Shown here: piece after piece, positions 8,208-15,520 of the stretch | Numbering within the stretch: position 1 is the stretch's first letter | Layout of the letters: every line of letters starts with the position of its first letter | DNA from: an uncultured bacterium | GTDB lineage: Bacteria; Bacillota_I; Bacilli_A; RF39; UBA660 | Reading direction: 5' to 3' | Length of the DNA: 53,398 bases | Assembly: GCA_946560065.1 (NCBI GenBank) | Contig: CAMNUE010000015.1 | Span: 1 to 53,398, forward strand | The notes under the pieces: generated by a model | What the model was told of the DNA's origin: nothing | Database searches by the model: none | Seen by the model: only the letters and a program-made list of their open reading frames with translations | Position numbers and translations under genes: made by a program

Positions 8208-9152
8208 CTACAGCATATTCTTTTTCTTAAGCACTATCGCTATTATTATAGAAAGTAATGCAGATATTATAATAACTACTACAAATGCATTATCATACTT
8301 AGAAATAGCTCCTAAAGGAACATTCATTCCAAGGAAAGAAGAAATCATAGTAGGAATTGATAAGACAATTGTAGCACCAGCTAAAAACTTCATAACAATA
8401 TTCAAATTATTTGAAACAATAGTTGCATATGTATCTGTAATAGAAGATAAAATATCTCTATAAATACCACTCATTTCAATTGCTTGCTTATTCTCAATAA
8501 TCGCATCTTCAAGTAAATCTAAATCTCCTTCATATAAGGGAAAAATAGTTCCTTTGGCTAACTTTTCCAAAACTAAATCATTAGCTTTTAAAGACGTAAT
8601 AAAGTAAACCAGTGTTTTTTCAATCTCAAGTAAATCTATCAAATCTTTATTTTCAGTCGACTTCTTTAAAACTTTCTCTTTCTTCTCAATATCTTGATTT
8701 ACTTGCTTCAAAGCTCTTAGATAATAATTAGAAGTCTTCAAAAGTATTTGTATCAAGAATCTAATTTTCTTAGCAGTACGAAAATCCTTAACCTTATTTT
8801 GTTTAAAATCACTTAAAATATTAGTTTTCTTAGGAGAAACAGTAATCACATAATTATTCTCAGTTATTATAATACCAAGCGGATATGTTTTGTATATATG
8901 TGAAGTCTCACCAGGCTCCAAATATGGTGTATCAATTACAACTAAAGTTGCATTTCCACTTTGCTCAACACGAGGCAATTCTTCATCATCAAGCATCTTT
9001 AAAATCAAATCTTTATCAACACTTGTTTTCTCAACAACCTTATCAATTTCATCGTTAGTAGGGGAGGTAAGTTCCATCCAAGTATCAACTGTTATTTTTT
9101 TTACTTTCTTAATTTTCTTTTCCACAGTACTTGTTTTAAATATTTTTAACAT
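8208..9152 (-). CDS. corA: CorA-family Mg2+/divalent cation transporter
   Basis: The start at 9152 (MLKIFK) follows GGGGAGTG; a 7-residue upstream extension is unlikely. 314 aa, the normal CorA length. A large cytoplasmic alpha/beta and coiled-coil domain (1 to about 250) is followed by two membrane helices near the C-terminus. The GMN signature is present at the end of the first helix (FLGMNVPLG). The fold forms a pentameric channel for Mg2+ or Co2+/Ni2+ in the inner membrane. It is transcribed alone. Symbol by family; substrate is inferred. Confidence 0.9.
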   Translation of the reverse strand: MLKIFKTSTVEKKIKKVKKITVDTWMELTSPTNDEIDKVVEKTSVDKDLILKMLDDEELPRVEQSGNATLVVIDTPYLEPGETSHIYKTYPLGIIITENNYVITVSPKKTNILSDFKQNKVKDFRTAKKIRFLIQILLKTSNYYLRALKQVNQDIEKKEKVLKKSTENKDLIDLLEIEKTLVYFITSLKANDLVLEKLAKGTIFPLYEGDLDLLEDAIIENKQAIEMSGIYRDILSSITDTYATIVSNNLNIVMKFLAGATIVLSIPTMISSFLGMNVPLGAISKYDNAFVVVIIISALLSIIIAIVLKKKNML

Positions 9153-9299
9153 AAATTTCACTCCCCTTTTCAAATTTTGCTATATTATAACATACTTTTT
9201 AATTTTATGAAATCATTTTTTATTAAGACCAATAAATAAAACTCTTACACAGCAAATCTCAACAATTTTAGTAATAAAGGTATCAAAAGTTAAAGAAAA

Positions 9300-9317
9300 C
9301 TGGATTTATTTATCCAG
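9300..9317. terminator. Hairpin at the end of the LysR gene
   Basis: CTGGAT and ATCCAG pair around a TTTATT loop, overlapping the stop of the LysR gene. Confidence 0.4.
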
Positions 9318-10202
9318 CTTGTCCGTAATAATGCTAATTAATTTTCTTGTGCAAAAACTAGGTAAATTTTTCTTTGAATAAGCAAGTCCAATCTTCCTAG
9401 AAGGAATCTTAGGTTCTACATTAAGCACATAAAGTTCTTCATTCTCAAGAGCATCGTGAATATACTCTTTAGTAGAGTAGCCAATTCCAAAACCTATTTT
9501 TGTAAAATCACATACTAAAGTAAAACTTGCTAAATTCATTTCTGGTTCTAAAGTAACTTTATTATCCGCCAAAAACTTATCTAAAAAACTTCTTGAAATA
9601 GATCCTTTGGCCTGAAGAACTAGAGGATAATTTGCTAACTCTCCAAGTTTCATTTTTTTGCCAACTAGCTTCTTATAATTATTCCCGACAATAAACACAT
9701 CATGGACCTCTTGAAGCTCCTTTATTTCAATTTCAGAATTGCAAGCATATGGCAAGTTAACTATAACAATATCAAGTAATCCCATTTGTAGTTTATTAAA
9801 TAATTCAGAAGAGACATTCGTAAGTATTTGTATATTTATACGAGGATATTCCTTATGAAATCTCTCTAAATAAGGAAGGAGATATTGCCTTGTCAATGTA
9901 GTACTAATACCTATTCTAATAGTACCAATTTCCAAGTTAATTAAATCAGAAAATTTACTTTCCGCATTATTTATCTGTTCAACAGCCTGCTTTATATATT
10001 TATAAAACTCTCTACCTTCTTCGGTTAAGACAACACCACGCTTAGTTCTAGTAAATAAAACACCTCCAAGTTGCTCCTCTAACTTCTTTATAGACTTACT
10101 GACAGCTGGTTGACTAATCATCAATTCTTGAGAAGCCTTAGTAATATTACCAATGGTCGCCACAGTATAAAAAACTCTATATAATTCAAAATCAATATTC
10201 AT
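9306..10202 (-). CDS. LysR-family transcriptional regulator
   Basis: 298 aa, typical LTTR length. The N-terminal winged HTH (residues 1-60) reads FYTVATIGNITKASQEL MISQPAVSKSIKKLEEQLG, the canonical LysR signature. The effector domain (about 88-295) follows. The start has GGAGGTT upstream. It stands divergent from coaE, so an operator would lie in the 10203-10343 gap. The co-inducer is not predictable. Confidence 0.92.
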   Translation of the reverse strand: MNIDFELYRVFYTVATIGNITKASQELMISQPAVSKSIKKLEEQLGGVLFTRTKRGVVLTEEGREFYKYIKQAVEQINNAESKFSDLINLEIGTIRIGISTTLTRQYLLPYLERFHKEYPRINIQILTNVSSELFNKLQMGLLDIVIVNLPYACNSEIEIKELQEVHDVFIVGNNYKKLVGKKMKLGELANYPLVLQAKGSISRSFLDKFLADNKVTLEPEMNLASFTLVCDFTKIGFGIGYSTKEYIHDALENEELYVLNVEPKIPSRKIGLAYSKKNLPSFCTRKLISIITDKLDK

Positions 10203-10280
10203 AATAACCTCCAGTTATATTGCACATAATAATTAAGTATTTTTATTATAGTAAAAAATGCCATATAATTCAATTAGGAA

Positions 10281-10367
10281 GTGACGAATATGATAATTTC
10301 AATAAGGAAAAAGAAAAATTACAAAACAATAAAAAGAAAGTAAGTGACAAATATGATAATTTCAATA
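10281..10367 (+). repeat. Imperfect direct repeat duplicating the coaE start region
   Basis: A 24-bp unit, GTGAC(G/A)AATATGATAATTTCAATA, occurs at 10281-10304 and 10344-10367 with one mismatch. The second copy is the start of coaE (ATG 10353). The first creates a short reading frame, 10290-10343 (17 codons, MIISIRKKK...KRK), whose TAA lies 9 nt before the coaE ATG. The upstream copy has the better ribosome site (GGAAGTG), so translation of the mini-ORF may couple to coaE. Confidence 0.6.
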
Positions 10368-10925
10368 GTAGGAAAGAGTGGTGCAGGAAAAAGTACCATC
10401 ATTAATAAATTGAAAAGTCTAAACAGTAACATTAAGCATTTAGATATTGATAAAATAGGCCATTATGTTAATGATTTACCAGAAGTTCAAGAACAGTTAA
10501 TAAAAGCATTTGGTTTATCTATAATCCAAAATAAAAAAGTTAATAGAAAAATACTTGCAGCGATTGTATTTAATAATCCAACTGCAATGGAAAAACTCAC
10601 AGAAATAACTTGGCCATCAATGGAATCATTAATAGATGAATATATTTCAATAAATCAAAATAGCATTATCGTTTTAGATTGGCTATTACTTCCAAAAACT
10701 AAATACTTCTACTCAAGTGATTTAAGAATTCTAGTAGAAGCACCAATAGAAACTAGAATGAAGAGAGTTCTAAAAAGAGACAACATTTCCACAGAAAAAT
10801 TTTTAGAGCGAGAAAAAGCATCAATAGATTTTTCTAAGTATTACTTTGATGAAGTAATAAATAACTCAAATAACATAGAAAGAGAGGTTAATAAAATATA
10901 TGAAAAAAGTATTATATCCAGGTAG
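10353..10925 (+). CDS. coaE: Dephospho-CoA kinase
   Basis: 190 aa from ATG 10353 (an in-frame GTG at 10344 is possible). The P-loop GKSGAGKST is at the N-terminus, followed by DIDKIGH (the DAD-like substrate motif) and the lid region RMKRVLKRDN. It phosphorylates dephospho-CoA with ATP to give CoA, the last step of CoA synthesis. The 3' end overlaps coaD by 26 bp, so the enzymes of the last two steps are coupled in one operon. The sequence is rather divergent from model CoaE, but the coaD neighbour supports the call. Confidence 0.85.
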   Translation: MIISIVGKSGAGKSTIINKLKSLNSNIKHLDIDKIGHYVNDLPEVQEQLIKAFGLSIIQNKKVNRKILAAIVFNNPTAMEKLTEITWPSMESLIDEYISINQNSIIVLDWLLLPKTKYFYSSDLRILVEAPIETRMKRVLKRDNISTEKFLEREKASIDFSKYYFDEVINNSNNIEREVNKIYEKSIISR

Positions 10926-11379
10926 TTTTGATCCACCAACATATGGACATATGAATGTAGTTAGTCAAGCTACAGAAATTTTTGATGAAGTAATAATTGC
11001 AGTGATGAAAAATCAATCTAAAAAAGAGCAATTATTCTCAATTGATGAACGTGTAGCCCTATTAAAAGAAATTTATAAGAATTATCAAAAAGTTAAAGTA
11101 ATTTCTGGAGAAGGAGCGGCAGTCGATGTAGCCTTATTAAAAGATTGTAAAACTATATTAAGAGGTTTAAGAACAACTACAGACTTTGAATACGAATTAC
11201 AATTAGCAACAATCAACAGAAAATTATCTGACAAACAACTGTCTACAGTCTGTCTATTTCCTGACAATGAAGTTCAACATATTTCGTCAAGTGTTGTAAA
11301 AGAATTGTCAAGTTTAGACAAAGATATTTCAGAGTATGTTCCTCCTGTAGTGAAACAGAAGATGATGGAAAGGAAGTAA
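10900..11379 (+). CDS. coaD: Phosphopantetheine adenylyltransferase
   Basis: 159 aa, standard length. The nucleotidyltransferase signature YPGSFDPPTYGHMNVV (T/HxGH) is at residues 5-20, RGLRTTTDFEYELQLA at about 88-103, and the C-terminal HISSSVVKEL motif is present. It converts 4'-phosphopantetheine and ATP to dephospho-CoA, the substrate of CoaE encoded just upstream. The ribosome binding site AGAGAGG lies inside coaE. Confidence 0.96.
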   Translation: MKKVLYPGSFDPPTYGHMNVVSQATEIFDEVIIAVMKNQSKKEQLFSIDERVALLKEIYKNYQKVKVISGEGAAVDVALLKDCKTILRGLRTTTDFEYELQLATINRKLSDKQLSTVCLFPDNEVQHISSSVVKELSSLDKDISEYVPPVVKQKMMERK

Positions 11380-11381
11380 AA

Positions 11382-12212
11382 ATGTTAGTTAAAATATGCG
11401 GTACAGTATCTCCACATTGTTATAATAATAAAAACTGTCCTGGATTTCTAATTCAAGAGGGAAAATCAAAAATCTTACTTGATTGTGGCAATGGTATTAC
11501 TAGTGAAATGAATATGGAAAAAGATTTAAATAATTTGACCGTAATAATAAGTCACTTGCACAAAGACCACTATGGAGATATCTTATCTCTAGCTTACACA
11601 ACTTATGTTCATCACAATTTAGGATTACTAGATAAAAAAGTAAAAGTATTTATCCCAAAACCAAATTTAACAACCATTGATGCAACCTACATCAACTTAT
11701 ACGGGGATAAAGTGACAAAGACAACAGAATCAACCATCAATGACTACAACTTTTTGACGAACTTAGGAATGGAACAATATCTAGAATTTGAAACTTATGA
11801 TGAAAAAACTATTTTAAATATAGATGATTTAAAAATAAGCTTTGCAAGAAATCCACATCAAGTAAACACTTATTCTACAAAGGTTATCTCACAATCAGCC
11901 ACCATTGTTTATAGTTCGGACACAGGCTTTAAAGGAAATATTTTGGAAGAATTTGCTAAAAATACAGATTTATTAATTTGTGAATCATCATTTCTAAAAG
12001 GACAAGTTAGAAAAAGCGATAATCATTTATATGCAAAAGAAGCAGGGCTAATTGCCTGTAATGCTAAACCAGCAACATTACTCCTAACACACTTTTGGCC
12101 TAGTATTCCAAAAGAAAACTACTTAGAAGAAGCAAAAAATATATATCCAAATACAGATGTTGCGGAAGAAGGAAAAGTTTTAAGATTAGAAAGAAGGAAT
12201 TATAATGGTTGA
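11382..12212 (+). CDS. MBL-fold metallo-hydrolase (lactamase_B_2 type)
   Basis: 276 aa. The zinc-binding motif SHLHKDHYGD (HxHxDH) is at about residues 57-66; later ligands are SSDTGF (Asp) and THFWP (His). The N-terminal IQEGKSKILLDCGNG strand is typical of RNase Z-like MBL proteins, but the exosite arm of RNase Z is not evident. Two bases separate it from coaD, and it overlaps the next gene by 8 bp, so it belongs to the same operon. Substrate unknown; nucleic acid or phosphodiester cleavage is plausible. Confidence 0.85.
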   Translation: MLVKICGTVSPHCYNNKNCPGFLIQEGKSKILLDCGNGITSEMNMEKDLNNLTVIISHLHKDHYGDILSLAYTTYVHHNLGLLDKKVKVFIPKPNLTTIDATYINLYGDKVTKTTESTINDYNFLTNLGMEQYLEFETYDEKTILNIDDLKISFARNPHQVNTYSTKVISQSATIVYSSDTGFKGNILEEFAKNTDLLICESSFLKGQVRKSDNHLYAKEAGLIACNAKPATLLLTHFWPSIPKENYLEEAKNIYPNTDVAEEGKVLRLERRNYNG

Positions 12213-13050
12213 TTTACATACTCATAGTTGCTACTCAGATGGAGAATACACACCAAATGAATTAATTCTAAAAGCAAAAAAAGAAGGAATTAAAATAATA
12301 TCAATCACGGACCATGATACAGTCCTAGGCAATAAAAATATTACTCTTACTAAGGAAGAAAAATTAGGAATTACAATAGTCCCAGGAATTGAATTATCCG
12401 CCAAAGTAAAAAAAGGGCAAATGCATATTCTCGGTTATAATATTGATATTAACAATCAAGAATTAAACGATAAAATAATGGAATTAAAAAATAACAGTCT
12501 CTATTCCGTGTTAGGAATACTAGTTCAAATAAAAAAAGATTATGGAATAACTTTTTCCACAGAAGAAATATTGACTATATTAAACTCAAAAGGAAATATT
12601 GGTAGGCCAGATATTGCTAAGTTATGCATCAAACACAAGTATTCTTCAACTGTTAAAGAAGCCTTTAATAAATATTTGACACCAGCTAACGATAAAATAT
12701 CAGAAATAAAAAAAGGTATAACATATAAGGAGTGTCTAGACTTAATAAAAGGCGCAGGCGGAATTCCCGTTCTAGCACATCCAAAAACTCTAAAGTGTAC
12801 AAATGAGGAACTTGAAAATATTATCAAAGAACTAAAAAAATACGGTCTTGAAGGAATCGAAGTTTATCACAGTATTCATACACCAGAAGAAATAGAAAAT
12901 TACATAAAATTAGCCAATAAGTATAATCTCTTAATAAGTGGAGGTAGCGACTATCACGGTCCATTAATAAAACCGGGTATAGAACTAGGAACAGGAATAA
13001 ATAACAACATCAAAACTAAAAAACTAACTATTCTAAATAAATTTTACTAA
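12205..13050 (+). CDS. PHP-domain phosphoesterase (RNase AM/TrpH-like)
   Basis: 281 aa. Begins MVDLHTHSCYSDGEYTP, the first PHP metal motif, followed by ITDHDTV, GIELSA, VLAHPK and SGGSDYHGP, all metal-binding motifs in the expected order. Close family members remove 3'-phosphate from 3',5'-nucleoside bisphosphates (pAp) and trim RNA 5' to 3'. pAp is released from CoA during carrier-protein loading, so its place in the CoA operon makes sense (inference). It overlaps the MBL gene. Confidence 0.88.
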   Translation: MVDLHTHSCYSDGEYTPNELILKAKKEGIKIISITDHDTVLGNKNITLTKEEKLGITIVPGIELSAKVKKGQMHILGYNIDINNQELNDKIMELKNNSLYSVLGILVQIKKDYGITFSTEEILTILNSKGNIGRPDIAKLCIKHKYSSTVKEAFNKYLTPANDKISEIKKGITYKECLDLIKGAGGIPVLAHPKTLKCTNEELENIIKELKKYGLEGIEVYHSIHTPEEIENYIKLANKYNLLISGGSDYHGPLIKPGIELGTGINNNIKTKKLTILNKFY

Positions 13051-13211
13051 AAATTTAATATTAAAACATTACAAATTAATAAAAAACATATACAAAGCAT
13101 AATAAAAAAGCTTAAAGTTACGATTAATTAACAATATGAAAACAAAGTTCTTTATCCAAACAATTATAAATGATATAATTGAATTAATTAAATAGAGAAA
13201 GGACAAAGAAT

Positions 13212-13514
13212 ATGAGCGAGCAAGAAAGTACCAGTCTTATAGATATGGAATCAATTTTGAAAACAACTTTAAATAGAGATGTATTTAAAGTTCACAAATT
13301 AAAATCAAATGCTAAAGAAATACTTGTTGTATCACAAAAAGGAAAAAATGAAAGCTACAATTTTTTTGAACCAAGTATTGAACAAGTTGAAAAAAGAAGT
13401 GCAATAAAATTAAAACCTATAGAAGATATTTTTGATTATTTGGAAGAGAGAAATGTAGATATGAATGTAAAATCAAATAAAGAATCGGAAGAGTTATATG
13501 CAAGAATTAAATAA
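13212..13514 (+). CDS. Hypothetical protein, 100 aa, paired with the next gene
   Basis: ATG 13212 follows GAAAGGACA. It is a small charged soluble protein with a beta-hairpin-like stretch (EILVVSQKGKNESYNFFEP). The 3' end overlaps the next gene by 17 bp, so the two are coupled. No family recognised. A partner or inhibitor of the downstream transglutaminase-like protein is one possibility. Confidence 0.6.
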   Translation: MSEQESTSLIDMESILKTTLNRDVFKVHKLKSNAKEILVVSQKGKNESYNFFEPSIEQVEKRSAIKLKPIEDIFDYLEERNVDMNVKSNKESEELYARIK

Positions 13515-14808
13515 ATTAGACATAGAAGAAAAATGTCAGAAAATTATTGAAAATGTTCCAAGAAATCTAACTAATGATCAAAAAATGCGTTATCTTTGTC
13601 ATGAATTAGCTTTAATTCTTGAAAAAAGCACAGAGTTTTTTTATGAAAAAGATAATAACGAAAGAAGAAAAGAAATATATAATAATTATAAAACAATTGA
13701 GAATTACTCAGTAGTTTGTAGAAATGCAGTATATAAACATGTAGAATTAGCCAAAAAGCTAGGTTTAAACTGCAACATGATAGAAATAAAGGCTGATGAC
13801 AGTCAAGCGTTTCCACATTGGGCAATCGAATACCATGGTGATAATAATAAAAGATATTTAATAAATCCTATCCCAGATTTTTATAGAATCCAAATGGGCT
13901 TTTCTACAAAAAGCTTTTGTAGTATGAGTGAATATGTTCACTATAATGGACCATCATTTGATACAATGTCAGAAGAATATCTTAGAAACCTAGACCAAAC
14001 ATTAGGTTATTTAAAAGGTAACATGTACACAGAAGAACTATTAGAAAAATTACAAACAGATATCAATACAAAATTAGGTACACATATTGTGAGAACTTCG
14101 GATATCTATCAAAATTATAATATGAAAATGCTAGAATTGCTTAAGAATGAAGAAATGTCAATTGAAGGAAAAATGCAAGAGATAGCAAAGATTGATCCAG
14201 ATTTATCAAAGCATAAAGATCCAATTAAAGAAAGTTTTGAAAAGAAAATAATAACTAAACAAACACGAAAAATAATGCATAATCTTTCAGTAAAATCATT
14301 AATAAATAAAAGCGAAGAACTGAATGGTTCAAGAGATGGTGCAAAATATGTAGGAAATATGGATGTAACTAAACTTGCAAAATTAAAGGATGAACTTCTC
14401 ATTTACCGTTTTAATTATCTTTTAGAGTGTATTCCACAAATAACTGAAGGGCTAACTGGATTCATTGAAAATAAAAATTTTATGGAAGAAATAAAAAAGT
14501 ATTTATTTAAGAGTGGAGAAAGAGAGTTAGTACATAGACATACAGTTACTAGTAATGAAAATAGTCAAAAAAAATATTACATGATGTTTTCTTTAAAATT
14601 ACCAGACAATAGCAAGATATATGCTTTTTATAATCCTGAAACAAAAGAGTGTTCAAGAAATATTGAACCCTTAGACTTTATGCTAGATAATAAATTAACA
14701 CCTTTAAAAGACAGTAGCTTAAATGAGGAAATGAATAATTCAAAAAATCTTTCTCAAATGTTATGTCAAGCTGAAGTTCCAATAGAAGAAATTAAAATAA
14801 CTAAATAG
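13498..14808 (+). CDS. Transglutaminase-like cysteine protease-fold protein
   Basis: 436 aa, no signal peptide. Residues about 70-125 show the Cys-His-Asp order of the transglutaminase fold: SVVCRNAVYKHVELAKKLGL (Cys), AFPHWAIEY (His) and LINPIPDF (Asp). The N-terminal 60 residues are helical; the C-terminal 250 residues are long helical and charged, with a beta-rich tail (about 345-400). Without a secretion signal it is probably cytoplasmic, so a peptidase or amidase on an intracellular target is possible. It is coupled to the 100-aa gene. The fold is supported by the triad; the function is not known. Confidence 0.65.
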   Translation: MQELNKLDIEEKCQKIIENVPRNLTNDQKMRYLCHELALILEKSTEFFYEKDNNERRKEIYNNYKTIENYSVVCRNAVYKHVELAKKLGLNCNMIEIKADDSQAFPHWAIEYHGDNNKRYLINPIPDFYRIQMGFSTKSFCSMSEYVHYNGPSFDTMSEEYLRNLDQTLGYLKGNMYTEELLEKLQTDINTKLGTHIVRTSDIYQNYNMKMLELLKNEEMSIEGKMQEIAKIDPDLSKHKDPIKESFEKKIITKQTRKIMHNLSVKSLINKSEELNGSRDGAKYVGNMDVTKLAKLKDELLIYRFNYLLECIPQITEGLTGFIENKNFMEEIKKYLFKSGERELVHRHTVTSNENSQKKYYMMFSLKLPDNSKIYAFYNPETKECSRNIEPLDFMLDNKLTPLKDSSLNEEMNNSKNLSQMLCQAEVPIEEIKITK

Positions 14809-14876
14809 ATTAGTGAGTAGAAAAATAGTATATAATGAGTATAGCTTCTATAAAAAAAGTTTTAATAAAAACATAA

Positions 14877-14905
14877 TTGTCATAAAAACACTAAGAAAAT
14901 ATCAT
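14877..14905 (+). promoter_or_regulatory. Sigma-A promoter for the DUF523 gene
   Basis: TTGTCA at 14877-14882, a 17-bp spacer and TATCAT at 14900-14905, 28 bp before the start at 14934. Confidence 0.5.
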
Positions 14906-14933
14906 ACTTGTTATAAATAGAAAGGAATTCGAG

Positions 14934-15365
14934 ATGAAAGAAAAAAATGAAAGAATTTTAGTTAGTGCTTGTTTAGCTGGTGTCAATTGCAAATATGACG
15001 GTGGAAACAATGAAAATAGTCAGATAATTGAACTTATCAAAAATGGAAATGCCATTCTAGTTTGTCCAGAACAGTTAGGAGGATTAGTAACACCAAGAGT
15101 TGCAGCAGAAAGACTAGAAAATAAGGTTATAACAAAAGATAATAGAGATGTTACCGAGGAATATAGAAGAGGAGCAGAAGAAGTATTAAAGCTAACTAAG
15201 AAATTTAATATTAAGAAAGCCATTTTAAAGTCAAGAAGTCCATCCTGTGGAAAAGCAAAAATATATGATGGAACATTTTCTCATACCTTAACAGATGGAG
15301 ATGGAGTCACAGCAGAACTATTAAAAGCAAACGGAATAGAAGTTATTACCGAGGAAGAACTTTAA
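14934..15365 (+). CDS. DUF523 family protein
   Basis: 143 aa, full family length. Conserved Cys-rich motifs are visible: VSACLAGVNCKYDGG at the N-terminus, CPEQLGGLVTPR in the middle and KSRSPSCGKAKIYDGTF near residue 100. DUF523 is widespread in Bacillota; the biochemical role is unsettled. The conserved Cys residues suggest metal or sulfur chemistry, which is inference. Monocistronic. Confidence 0.92.
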   Translation: MKEKNERILVSACLAGVNCKYDGGNNENSQIIELIKNGNAILVCPEQLGGLVTPRVAAERLENKVITKDNRDVTEEYRRGAEEVLKLTKKFNIKKAILKSRSPSCGKAKIYDGTFSHTLTDGDGVTAELLKANGIEVITEEEL

Positions 15366-15481
15366 AAATAAATATAAGAAACATAAAAATTAATAATAAA
15401 GTATAAACAATTATTGTCAATAAAAAAGCTAAAATAAGTTAGAAATTAAGACAGAATAAAATTAAAAAGTAAGAAAAAAAC

Positions 15482-15515
15482 AAAAAAGTACCAAAACTAA
15501 AGTTGGTACTTTTTA
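15482..15515. terminator. Terminator between DUF523 and adhE
   Basis: AAAAAGTACCA and TGGTACTTTTT pair over an 8-nt loop. It is symmetrical and works in both directions; mainly the adhE terminator. Confidence 0.75.
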
Positions 15516-15520
15516 ATATA

